Shown piece after piece: positions 1 to 7,730 of a stretch of DNA of 64,000 bases. Source of the DNA: Sporosarcina aquimarina (GTDB lineage: Bacteria > Bacillota > Bacilli > Bacillales_A > Planococcaceae); the NCBI RefSeq assembly GCF_023715615.1, contig NZ_JAMBOM010000001.1, positions 248,001 to 312,000 on the forward strand, given 5' to 3'. Each line of letters begins with the position of its first letter. Position 1 is the first letter of the stretch. The notes under the pieces were generated by a model. The model ran no database searches and was not told the DNA's origin. It was given only the letters and a program-made list of their open reading frames with translations. Both the position numbers and the translations under genes were made by a program.

Positions 1-425
1 ACTTCGCTTTAAATCCAGAAGGCTACCTAACGACTTCGTCTGGAAATTATGTGCTCGATCAAAATGGACAACGAATCCAATTGCCAAATGACGATTTTCA
101 AGTTACCGAAGACGGCATTATAAAATACGGTGAATTGGAAGCAGCAACTCTCGGAATCAGCTACGCAGCGAATCCTGAAATGCTTGTGAAACGTGATAAC
201 GGACTGTTTTATGCACAGCAAGACTTGCCGGACGCAAATGGTGCCCAAGGGGTCAGTTACTCATTCCAACAAGGGTTCATCGAGCAGTCGAACGTAGATG
301 CATCTCGAACGATGACGGATATGATGACCGCTTACCGAGCATTTGAAGCCAATCAGAAAGTATTGCAAGCGTATGACCGCAGTATGGAAAAAGCGGTCTC
401 TGAAATAGGTCGTGTCAATGGATAA
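1..425 (+). CDS. flhO: Flagellar hook-basal body protein FlhO (FlgF/FlgG family), 5' end missing
   Basis: This is the C-terminal part of a flagellar basal-body rod protein; the reading frame is open from base 3 to the left edge, so the start lies outside the window. The GTG at base 51 is an internal codon. The C-terminus has the heptad-rich helix typical of the FlgBCFG axial family (VDASRTMTDMMTAYRAFEAN, then a coiled end), which packs against the N-terminal helix in the rod. The protein is exported by the flagellar type III apparatus and polymerises in the rod. It is followed after 36 bases by a second family member, reproducing the flhO-flhP pair of Bacillus subtilis. FlgF versus FlgG naming is by gene order, not by sequence alone. 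Confidence 0.9.
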   Translation, partial: FALNPEGYLTTSSGNYVLDQNGQRIQLPNDDFQVTEDGIIKYGELEAATLGISYAANPEMLVKRDNGLFYAQQDLPDANGAQGVSYSFQQGFIEQSNVDASRTMTDMMTAYRAFEANQKVLQAYDRSMEKAVSEIGRVNG

Positions 426-461
426 TCGCAAGCTTCGCATAAGCGAAAGGAGTCAAACTAA

Positions 462-1289
462 ATGATTCGTACGATGACAACAGCTGTTAATACCATGAAC
501 CAGTTGCAAAACAACTTGGATATCATCGGAAATAATTTATCCAATATAGGAACACATGGTTACCAATCCAATCAGGCGAGTTTTCAGGAAATGTTGTATC
601 AGCAATTCAACAATGACAAAGCGGATAATGCACCGCGACAATCACCTGAAGGCATACGCTACGGTGTTGGTGCGATGCTAGGTCAAACGCAAATGAACTG
701 GAAAGTAGGAACTTTGCAACAAACAGGAAGAAATCTCGATTTCGCTCTTACTGAACCAAAGCAATATTTCAACGTGATTGTTCAAGGCGCTGATGGTCCT
801 GAGACAGTGTACACACGTCAAGGGAACTTCTACCTTTCTCCGGGACAGGGAAACCGAGTGGCACTTGTTGACGGCGAAGGAAATGCTGTTGCAGATCGTG
901 TTGGTAATGCAATTACCTTTAATGGTCCTGTCGATTCAGTTCAGCTGAAATCGGACGGTACACTAGTTGCAAGTTCGGCAAATCGAGCAGATCAGACAGC
1001 TGAATTAGCAGTTACTCTAATTGAGCGTCCTAACCTGATGACACGACTTTCCTCGACGCATTTAACACTTCCAGCTAACTTGGAAGAATTAAATGTAACT
1101 GAAGCCGATATTTTAACAGAAATTACTGGCCAGGAAGTCGGTGTACAGCAAGGAGCTCTTGAAGGGTCCAATGTTGACTATCAGAAAGAAATGACAGACC
1201 TCATCAACGTCCAGCGAGCGTATCAATTCAACTCACGTACGGTTTCTATCGCTGATCAGATGCTCGGCCTGGTCAATAATATCCGGTGA
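462..1289 (+). CDS. flhP: Flagellar hook-basal body protein FlhP (FlgG family)
   Basis: A 275-residue flagellar rod protein. The N-terminus carries the family signature around residues 15-35 (LQNNLDIIGNNLSNIGTHGY), which belongs to the flagellar basal-body rod N-terminal domain. The last 40 residues hold the matching C-terminal helix (QGALEGSNVDYQKEMTDLIN, then VQRAYQFNSR). The start is ATG with GAAAGGAG about 7 bases upstream. It follows flhO closely and its stop overlaps an in-frame GTG of the next gene, so the cluster is probably co-transcribed. It assembles outside the membrane as part of the distal rod. Nothing odd is visible. Confidence 0.93.
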   Translation: MIRTMTTAVNTMNQLQNNLDIIGNNLSNIGTHGYQSNQASFQEMLYQQFNNDKADNAPRQSPEGIRYGVGAMLGQTQMNWKVGTLQQTGRNLDFALTEPKQYFNVIVQGADGPETVYTRQGNFYLSPGQGNRVALVDGEGNAVADRVGNAITFNGPVDSVQLKSDGTLVASSANRADQTAELAVTLIERPNLMTRLSSTHLTLPANLEELNVTEADILTEITGQEVGVQQGALEGSNVDYQKEMTDLINVQRAYQFNSRTVSIADQMLGLVNNIR

Positions 1290-1309
1290 GTCAAGTGGGG
1301 AGTATTGAT

Positions 1310-1756
1310 ATGACAGATGAAAAAAGAAATACAGATATCCCGTCCCATTCGTCTTCTGAGTCGAATAAACCAGCTGCAAAAAGTCGGGCGGAAGCTAGAG
1401 CAACCCATGCAGCAACGGCTCAATCCGTATCGAACAGCGAGCAAGTAACCCGCAGTAAGAAAAAAGCTGAAGCGAAACCTGTGAAAAAAGAAGAAGCTGT
1501 GCAAAAAACACGGACAAAGCGTAAAGAGAAAATGGAGACGGAAGAAGGGACGGAGACAAAACCAGTTCGCTGGGTACAAATCCGCATTCTTCCTATATAT
1601 GTGCGTGTCATTTTGGTAATTCTGTTACTGATAATTGCTGCAGTAGTCGGTGCCGTTATTGGTTTTAGCATTCTAGGTGACGGAGCTGCAAGCGATATCT
1701 TCCAAAAAGATACGTGGTCACATATTTTTGATATCATGAGTGGTAAAGAGAAGTAA
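1310..1756 (+). CDS. EpuA-like single-pass membrane protein (often labelled RNA polymerase subunit beta)
   Basis: A 148-residue protein with a highly charged, low-complexity Lys/Glu/Ala/Ser N-terminal half and one transmembrane helix near residues 96-125 (VRVILVILLLIIAAVVGAVI). It ends in a short conserved tail (DTWSHIFDIM). This layout matches the EpuA family (PF11772), which databases name 'DNA-directed RNA polymerase subunit beta' although the function is unproven. An in-frame GTG at 1286 overlaps the flhP stop, but I prefer the ATG at 1310 because GTGGGGAG sits about 8 bases before it. Its place between flhP and fabZ is usual in Bacillales. Confidence 0.75.
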   Translation: MTDEKRNTDIPSHSSSESNKPAAKSRAEARATHAATAQSVSNSEQVTRSKKKAEAKPVKKEEAVQKTRTKRKEKMETEEGTETKPVRWVQIRILPIYVRVILVILLLIIAAVVGAVIGFSILGDGAASDIFQKDTWSHIFDIMSGKEK

Positions 1757-1793
1757 ACGATAGATTATAGGGAAACCTAAAAGGAGAATCACT

Positions 1794-2225
1794 ATGCTGA
1801 CTGCTGAACAAATCCAAGCTATTATTCCGCATCGCTATCCATTCCTATTGGTCGACCGAATTCTTGAAGTTGAAGAAGGCGCGCGTGCAGTAGGGATAAA
1901 AAACGTAAGCATTAACGAAAACTACTTTAATGGGCACTTCCCGGGGTATCCGGTCATGCCAGGCGTGCTAATTGTAGAAGCACTAGCGCAAGTCGGGGCT
2001 GTTGCGATTTTGCAAAAAGAAGAGAATAAAGGTCGCCTTGCATTTTTTGCGGGAATTGATAATTGCCGATTCAAGCGACAAGTCGTCCCTGGAGATGTAA
2101 TCCGTCTTGAAGTGGAAATCACTCGGATGCGTGGTTCCATAGGTAAAGGCAAAGCGACAGCGACTGTCGAAGGTGAGATTGCATGTGAAGCGGAAATCAC
2201 ATTCGCACTCGGTGCTAAAGAGTGA
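1794..2225 (+). CDS. fabZ: 3-hydroxyacyl-[acyl-carrier-protein] dehydratase FabZ
   Basis: FabZ dehydrates 3-hydroxyacyl-ACP to trans-2-enoyl-ACP in the fatty acid elongation cycle in the cytoplasm. The 143-residue length is normal. The start region [14 protein letters not shown] is the family signature. The catalytic pair is visible: His48 in [12 protein letters not shown] and Glu62 in LIVEALAQ, in the hot-dog fold helix. AAAGGAG lies about 8 bases before the ATG. In B. subtilis the homologue (ywpB) also follows flhP, so the order is conserved. Confidence 0.97.
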   Translation: MLTAEQIQAIIPHRYPFLLVDRILEVEEGARAVGIKNVSINENYFNGHFPGYPVMPGVLIVEALAQVGAVAILQKEENKGRLAFFAGIDNCRFKRQVVPGDVIRLEVEITRMRGSIGKGKATATVEGEIACEAEITFALGAKE

Positions 2226-2245
2226 CTTTTAGTTAAAAGTTGCAT

Positions 2246-2291
2246 TTGGCAGAAAAATCCGTTAAGATTTTATATAGTGTGTTTACACACT
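2246..2291 (+). promoter_or_regulatory. Candidate promoter with a palindrome at the start site
   Basis: TTGGCA at 2246-2251 and TTTATA at 2269-2274 are spaced by 17 bases. A perfect inverted repeat AGTGTG-TTTA-CACACT (2276-2291) follows at about the expected transcription start. The placement suggests an operator over +1 of the downstream gene. This is inference from sequence only; the -10 match is weak. Confidence 0.4.
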
Positions 2292-2373
2292 TTGGCAAGT
2301 GCAATCATGTACAAAAAGCCAATTAAACATGCGGTTACCATAGCATGTACATCGTGGGAGGTACTAAACGAGA

Positions 2374-2760
2374 ATGTTCAAAAGTCTTTCACCCAACCTA
2401 AAGAGTAGCATCACGAGGTCCATTACACAGACCTTTGAACAATATATGACGGAAATCGAATGGAACCCGGATCGCTATGACATGGCAGACTTCATGAAGC
2501 GGTGGAGCGAGTACATTACCGAAAAAGCACTCTGGTATGAAAAAATTCCAGATGACGTCAAACACGCAACTCAATTTCACGAGGAGATTGCAGTTCGTAT
2601 CAATGAAGTCATTCAAAAAGTCCTAAGTGAGCCACCGTCTGAAGAGCAAATTGCGACAATTCAACAATTGCAAGAGACACTCAACACACAATATTTCTAT
2701 GAGTGTAAAGCGGAAGCTGCATTCGTCGAAGCTGAGTTGAAAAAACGTCACAACGCGTAA
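2374..2760 (+). CDS. Hypothetical cytoplasmic helical protein, 128 residues
   Basis: I do not recognise the family. The protein has no signal peptide or membrane segment. It is predicted mostly helical and rich in Glu, Lys and Gln, with several aromatic positions (WNPDRYDM, WSEYITEKALWYEK). The ATG has GGGAGGT about 12 bases upstream. It stands alone between fabZ and a lipoprotein gene, each with an intergenic gap above 70 bases, and has its own candidate promoter with a palindrome upstream. Codon use resembles its neighbours. Confidence 0.7.
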   Translation: MFKSLSPNLKSSITRSITQTFEQYMTEIEWNPDRYDMADFMKRWSEYITEKALWYEKIPDDVKHATQFHEEIAVRINEVIQKVLSEPPSEEQIATIQQLQETLNTQYFYECKAEAAFVEAELKKRHNA

Positions 2761-2833
2761 AAAAAATAATGGATAGTTCCTTCTTTTCAAGCCAAGCTAT
2801 GTTGGATAGCTATTTGAAAGGAGGGAATTTTTC

Positions 2834-3229
2834 ATGTTGAAGAAAGTATTGCCGGCAGCACTTGTTGCAGGTTTCGTACTAGCTGGGTGTGGTACCAACA
2901 ACAACGATATCCCAGACGAGAACGAGACACCGATGGAAGACTTGAACGACGATATGGACGAGCGGGCACGTGACTGGACCCCGGATATGGAAGGTAATGC
3001 GCCTGACGGTACCACAGGTCCAAATCTCGATGGGCTGGAAGACGATGGGATGAATGACGGCGTCATAAATGGCGATGGCATTGAAGACGATACGTTAGAA
3101 GGCACTGGCAGTGGAGAAGGCGGTACGATGGGGGAAAACAGCACACCAGGCGGCGGGAATAGCGCAGGAACTGGTAGTAACGGTGGATCTCCAAAGAAGG
3201 ATGATAAAGGTATGTCAGACGAGAAATAA
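2834..3229 (+). CDS. Small acidic lipoprotein
   Basis: A 131-residue secreted protein with a lipoprotein signal peptide: positive MLKK, hydrophobic core, and the lipobox LAGC (Cys19), so diacylglyceryl modification and outer-leaflet anchoring are expected. The mature part is low-complexity: Asp/Glu/Asn-rich first, then Gly/Ser/Thr-rich, with no recognisable domain and a lysine-containing tail. GGAGGG lies 9 bases before the ATG. Just upstream, at 2787-2817, a stem-loop (TTCAA and AGCTAT arms) ends next to the ribosome binding site. Function unknown; it could be a disordered wall-spanning linker or a cation-binding peptide. Confidence 0.75.
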   Translation: MLKKVLPAALVAGFVLAGCGTNNNDIPDENETPMEDLNDDMDERARDWTPDMEGNAPDGTTGPNLDGLEDDGMNDGVINGDGIEDDTLEGTGSGEGGTMGENSTPGGGNSAGTGSNGGSPKKDDKGMSDEK

Positions 3230-3236
3230 TGCAAAC

Positions 3237-3270
3237 AAAAACCACGGATTGACCATTTCCGTGGTTTTTT
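3237..3270. terminator. Bidirectional intrinsic terminator
   Basis: AAACCACGGA and TCCGTGGTTT form a 10-bp stem flanked by A-rich and T-rich runs. It separates the convergent lipoprotein gene and ywpF. Confidence 0.85.
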
Positions 3271-3278
3271 GCATGTCG

Positions 3279-3704
3279 TTACTTCTTTTTTAAACGAGGT
3301 CTTGCACGCATGTCGCTTTCGAATCGTTCTAACAATGCTTGGCCTTCAAAACCAAGATCCAATAACTCACTTAACAACTGTTCCGCATATTCTGAACGCT
3401 GACGCTTCAATCGACCTTTCAATAAGACTGAAACCCGATCTCCAATCTCATGAACGGTGTCGACTGCAAGAACGAAGGCAGCTGGCTCATTTTCAGGATA
3501 AGAAATGACTACTTTTGCTTCAATATGGGCTTCTTCTTCTTTTAATTTTTCAAAGCGTTCTTTATACTCCATATCCAAAAACATTTCCAATATCCACATA
3601 CGGTGGCTGTTCTCTTGGTTAATAATGATGCCATCTAGCATGGGCAAATACTCTGCTTCATCCCCAGTCAGCAAACCGAAGGAAATCATTTTAAACGTTT
3701 TCAT
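3279..3704 (-). CDS. ywpF: YwpF-like protein
   Basis: A 141-residue cytoplasmic protein resembling the YwpF family (PF14183), starting MKTFKMISFGLL, with a strand-rich N-terminal half (the conserved MWILEMFLD region) and a helical basic C-terminus ending in RPRLKKK. The family is restricted to Bacillales and has no established function. I choose the ATG at 3704, because GGGGGATT sits at good spacing on the reverse strand; the TTG three codons earlier has the same site only two bases away. Position next to ssbB matches B. subtilis ywpF-ywpH. Confidence 0.8.
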   Translation of the reverse strand: MKTFKMISFGLLTGDEAEYLPMLDGIIINQENSHRMWILEMFLDMEYKERFEKLKEEEAHIEAKVVISYPENEPAAFVLAVDTVHEIGDRVSVLLKGRLKRQRSEYAEQLLSELLDLGFEGQALLERFESDMRARPRLKKK

Positions 3705-3963
3705 CCCGTCCAAATCCCCCTTTTTTCCAAGTATACCACAGACAGTTCAATCTCTTAGAAATATGGGCAAAGCCGAATTATCAACAAATGAACACAATTC
3801 AAAAGCACGGTCGCCTAAGCATTTTCATACGGATGAAACAAATTATCTCATTTCAAACTTCAACTTCGGTATTGGAAAACCTACCAAATATGGAATATGT
3901 ACATTTGTTTAATCGGGAGCTTGTCCGTATGATGAAAGCAATTCAAAGAGAGGAGGGAACTAG

Positions 3964-4413
3964 GTGAATCATGTGGCACTTGTCGGTAGACTGACGAAAG
4001 ATCCAGATATACGAAAGATAGGAGATGGGCGGATGCAAGCCAGCTTTACTCTTGCTGTCAATCGTAGTTTTAAAAACCAGAAAGGCGACATCGATGCAGA
4101 TTTTATTCTCTGTAGCATTTGGGGACGTACCGCAGAAAACACCGTAAAACATTGTGGTAAAGGATCTCTGGTAGGTGTCAGTGGTCGAATTCAAACTCGT
4201 TCGTATGAGCGTGAAGACAGAACCCGCGCATTTGTCACAGAAGTAGTGGGCGATGATGTCCGATTCCTGGTGACGAAGAAACCGTCTTCGGAGGGACGTG
4301 CGGAAAGAAGCCAGTCTCAAGTAACTTTGGCAAATTCACAAAGCAATTCCGTGGCCGATCATTTTGAATTACCGTCGCAAAACAACGAAAAAGAGACATT
4401 ACCAATCTTCTAA
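3964..4413 (+). CDS. ssbB: Single-stranded DNA-binding protein SsbB (YwpH)
   Basis: A 149-residue OB-fold single-stranded DNA-binding protein, starting with GTG and GAGGAGGG about 6 bases upstream. Family motifs are MNHVALVGRLTKDPD at the start, FTLAVNR, and the strand DFILCSIWGRTAENT. The C-terminal third is Ser/Gln/Asn-rich and ends ETLPIF, an imperfect version of the acidic protein-interaction tip. Gene order beside ywpF points to the competence-associated SsbB, which protects incoming single strands during transformation. It is longer than B. subtilis SsbB (113 residues), so a general SSB role is not excluded. Confidence 0.9.
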   Translation: MNHVALVGRLTKDPDIRKIGDGRMQASFTLAVNRSFKNQKGDIDADFILCSIWGRTAENTVKHCGKGSLVGVSGRIQTRSYEREDRTRAFVTEVVGDDVRFLVTKKPSSEGRAERSQSQVTLANSQSNSVADHFELPSQNNEKETLPIF

Positions 4414-4765
4414 TGCATTATCCAGAAACATTGGAAGTAAAACAGAATAGGAGGAATGATAATACGCAGCAGGCAAGTAGAAAGACTAGAAAACTGTGCG
4501 CGCAGTGCCCGTGGAGAGCGGCTCGTACAAATGACGAGGGAAGAATAATTGATAGTAGAGGGTTTAAAGGAGTGGGGATTCCTTCAAACCCTAATAAGTA
4601 AGTTGAGCACGGGTTGTGAAAAGTGATCAGGCACGACTAACAACTCAGCAGTACATTCGAGGAGTGGTGGTTTCAACCACTAATTAACAGCTATTTTGCC
4701 GTCGGATCAGAAGAGACCGCTTCTTGGTGATCCGGCTGCGAAATTGCTTAAAGGGAGAGGATTAT
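4414..4765. other. Intergenic stretch with no convincing gene
   Basis: No recognisable gene. A 62-codon frame (4413-4601) overlaps the ssbB stop by one base (TAATG) but has no family signature. AGGAGGA at 4450 has no usable start at normal spacing. A short hairpin (GTGGTTT-caa-CCAC) lies near 4667-4680. AAAAGTGATCAGGCAC near 4619 looks like one degenerate half-unit of the GTGATCAAGC repeat family found later in the window. Confidence 0.4.
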
Positions 4766-4927
4766 ATGGAATCTCAACAAAAAATAATTCTGCGTATGGA
4801 ATTGCAAATTGGACAGCTGATCCGATTGGTAGCTAATTTAAACGAACGGTTAGACATAGTGGAGCATGAACAGAAAGAAAGAGAGTTACACAGGGTAGTG
4901 CAGATTAAGCGAATCAGTCACGTCTAA
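4766..4927 (+). CDS. Small coiled-coil hypothetical protein, 53 residues
   Basis: A short protein, MESQQKIILRMELQIGQLIR and onwards, with hydrophobic residues in heptad spacing (LIRLVANLNERLDIVEHE) that predict one amphipathic or coiled-coil helix and a basic tail. The ATG at 4766 has AAGGGAGAGG about 6 bases before it, a strong site, so I prefer it to the upstream GTG-type extension from 4724. It is convergent with the SNF2 helicase gene. No function can be assigned. Confidence 0.55.
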   Translation: MESQQKIILRMELQIGQLIRLVANLNERLDIVEHEQKERELHRVVQIKRISHV

Positions 4928-4988
4928 CCGTGTCTTGTCCTTAAAAAAACGCAAACCACATATGTGATTTGCGGAATAACAGTATTGG

Positions 4989-7730
4989 TTAGCCAAATGA
5001 TAGTAAGTCGTCCAGTTCTCGATCAGATAGCTCTGTTAACCACTGGCTGGACTGGATTAGATCCGCAGACAACGCGGCTTTCTCTTCAAGCATTTTATCA
5101 ATTTTTTCTTCTATCGTCCCAATTGTCACGAATTTATGGACATGCACGAACTTCTCCTGACCTATGCGATACGCACGGTCGGTCGCTTGGTTTTCTACAG
5201 CAGGGTTCCACCAACGATCCGCATGCAAAACATGATTCGCCGCTGTCAAGTTCAGCCCTGTGCCACCCGCTTTCAAGGATAGGATGAAAATCGGGAATTC
5301 CCCTTTTTGGAACGCTTCCACCAGGTGATCACGCTGACCCTTCGGCATACTACCTGTCAGGAAAGGAACTTCGTATCCATATAGCTCAGACAAACATTGG
5401 CGGATGAGTTGCCCCATTCCGATATATTGTGTAAAGATCAAGCATTGCTCGCCATTGCTCGCTATTTCAGCAGCCAGTTTCACAATTCGCTCCAGTTTGT
5501 CAGATCTCGACAACATTTCATCAGCTTGCGTGAAAGGTTCTTTCAAGAACAGAGCTGGATGATTGCACAATTGCTTCAATCTACTCAACATTTTCAATAT
5601 GAGCCCTTTCCGCTCAAATCCTGAAAGTGTCTGTAACTTGAACTTCGTTTCTTCAATAAAGCTCTCGTAAACTGCAGCTTGTTCACTTGTAAGCGGTACA
5701 TACTCATTTTGCTCTAGCTTCTTCGGTAAATTGAGCTGTAAGTCTGGATCACTTTTCGTTCTTCGTAACAAGAATGGGTGGATTTTAGAACGCAGACGAC
5801 TTTTTGTCCGTTCGTCATCATCCCGCTCAATAGGAATAATGTAGTCATCCGTGAATTTCCGGAAACTGCCGAAATATCCTCGATGGATGAAGTCGAAAAT
5901 TGCCCATAACTCCGCAAGTCGGTTCTCAATCGGTGTCCCCGTCAACGCGATATGATGACCACCTCGAAGTTTCCGAATCGCTCGAGATTGCTTCGTTTGC
6001 ATGTTTTTAATATTTTGCGCTTCATCCAGCGTAATACTAGCAAAAGGAAATTCAATGAGAAATTCACTATCTTGAGTTGCTGTACCATAAGTCGTCAACA
6101 CGACATCAGGTTTTTCCTGAGCTAGAAATGCGCTGAACTGATCTTCCTTCAAGCGACCAGGTCCATAATGCATAGCGGATTTTAGTGAAGGCGCAAAACG
6201 TTCCAATTCTTTTTGCCAATTACCAAGCACACTGGTCGGACAAATGATGAGTGACGGTGTCATGTCCGGTTGGGAATGCACCTTAAGCAAATAACTGATA
6301 AGCTGAACCGTTTTACCCAGTCCCATATCATCGGCAAGGCACGCACCGAAATGCTGCTCTCGCATGAACATGAGCCAGTTGAACCCTTCCTGCTGATATG
6401 GGCGCAGTTCAGTTTGCAACTGTTCAGGAATTTGAACGTGAGGTAACCCCTTTTTATCCATCACCTGATCTACATATTGTCGCAGGGACTTTTGCATCGT
6501 GAACGCAAGTAGCGGATCTTCTTCAAGCTCATCGTCTTCGCTCGGCACAATTTCTTCAGGGAGCTCTTGGAAAAGTAAATCTTTCACAGTCCACTCACCA
6601 TTATCCGCTTGTTCCATCAATTCTTTAATCCGCTTCAACCAAGTTGGATCGATATGAAACCATTCGTCTCCAGTACGGATGAATTCACGGTTTTCATCCA
6701 CCATTTTCTGAAACGTATCCCGGTCGATTTCTTTGCCAGCAAGTGAAAAACTCCAGTTAAACGAAAGGACTTCATCTAATCCGGCAGCAGATTTGTATGA
6801 CTGAACACCTGCATCTGTACGTATTTTCATCTTCGTCTCGGTTACGCTTTTCAGCCACGAAGGAAGGAGTACGGCGAGTCCGAATGATTGGAACAATGGC
6901 AAGTCCTGCTGGATGAACATCCGAACTTCGGGATCACTCATCGGCATATGGAGAAACGTATCTTCAATCTCAGGAGAGAGGGATTGCAGGAATGAAATCA
7001 TTTCGGATTGTTGTTCCGTAATGGCAGCAGCATATGGCTTCCACTTTGCAGGCAGAGCACTTTCAATAGAAGTATTCAATTTTGATTTTGCTGGTAACCA
7101 TTGTGTTCCGCGTTCATTTAATATAACTGTTTCCAGTAACCAATCTTCAGTCCGTTCCGAATCGGGCTCAGTCAATCGGAGTGCAGGTCGTACGGGAATG
7201 TCGGATTTTGTTTCACCTGGCCAGCCGTAAGCTTTTAAATGAGGCAACAAAGCAGGTACCATCTCCGCACGAACACCGAGTGTTTGGAATTTACTAGAAA
7301 GCGCTTGTTTCGTTAAGAGAGCGGCGGATTCCGATATACCTGCTGCGTCACCGGCGAAGTGAATAACTTGCTCCGCGTCTGGCTCCGTATAGGACCACAA
7401 TTCCTTAGAATGCCAAAGTGCAGCTGCTTCTTCAGCTGCCTCTAACATAGCGACGTCCTGTTCGGTTGCGCCCGTAAACTCAACAAAAGGGTGGCGGTTT
7501 CCACTCAATGCTTGGACCCACTCATGGGGATGCAAGATAACAGTGTTATCCTCGATAGGGACAGTCAATCCAAACAATGACGTATCATCGGCGAAGAAGA
7601 AAAAGGAGACAAGGCGATCAGCAGGTATGGAGGTTCCATAGTCATCTGCAGCTGAAATCGCAAAATTGCCACGATCTGTGGGCTGGATGGTCAGTTGTAA
7701 CTCACGTGCAAGTCGATGTGCTGATCTCAT
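4989..7730 (-). CDS. ywqA: SNF2-family DEAD/DEAH-type helicase YwqA
   Basis: A 913-residue SNF2/Rad54-type ATPase that would translocate on double-stranded DNA. The N-terminal 430 residues are the bacterial SNF2 N-terminal region. The motor follows: Walker A DDMGLGKT around residue 470, DEAQ box near 568, motif III LTGTPIENR, and C-terminal helicase motifs (LSLKAGGTGLNL, WWNPAVENQATDRAYRIGQ near 845). The ATG overlaps the stop of the upstream SWIM protein gene by four bases (ATGA), so the two are translationally coupled. The same pair exists in B. subtilis as ywqA-ywqB. The paired SWIM protein probably directs DNA or protein binding; the biological substrate is not known. Confidence 0.93.
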   Translation of the reverse strand: MRSAHRLARELQLTIQPTDRGNFAISAADDYGTSIPADRLVSFFFFADDTSLFGLTVPIEDNTVILHPHEWVQALSGNRHPFVEFTGATEQDVAMLEAAEEAAALWHSKELWSYTEPDAEQVIHFAGDAAGISESAALLTKQALSSKFQTLGVRAEMVPALLPHLKAYGWPGETKSDIPVRPALRLTEPDSERTEDWLLETVILNERGTQWLPAKSKLNTSIESALPAKWKPYAAAITEQQSEMISFLQSLSPEIEDTFLHMPMSDPEVRMFIQQDLPLFQSFGLAVLLPSWLKSVTETKMKIRTDAGVQSYKSAAGLDEVLSFNWSFSLAGKEIDRDTFQKMVDENREFIRTGDEWFHIDPTWLKRIKELMEQADNGEWTVKDLLFQELPEEIVPSEDDELEEDPLLAFTMQKSLRQYVDQVMDKKGLPHVQIPEQLQTELRPYQQEGFNWLMFMREQHFGACLADDMGLGKTVQLISYLLKVHSQPDMTPSLIICPTSVLGNWQKELERFAPSLKSAMHYGPGRLKEDQFSAFLAQEKPDVVLTTYGTATQDSEFLIEFPFASITLDEAQNIKNMQTKQSRAIRKLRGGHHIALTGTPIENRLAELWAIFDFIHRGYFGSFRKFTDDYIIPIERDDDERTKSRLRSKIHPFLLRRTKSDPDLQLNLPKKLEQNEYVPLTSEQAAVYESFIEETKFKLQTLSGFERKGLILKMLSRLKQLCNHPALFLKEPFTQADEMLSRSDKLERIVKLAAEIASNGEQCLIFTQYIGMGQLIRQCLSELYGYEVPFLTGSMPKGQRDHLVEAFQKGEFPIFILSLKAGGTGLNLTAANHVLHADRWWNPAVENQATDRAYRIGQEKFVHVHKFVTIGTIEEKIDKMLEEKAALSADLIQSSQWLTELSDRELDDLLSFG

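Noticed and set aside
4413..4601. 62-codon frame overlapping the ssbB stop (TAATG)
   Set aside because: No family signature, no independent ribosome site, irregular composition; kept only as part of the intergenic note.
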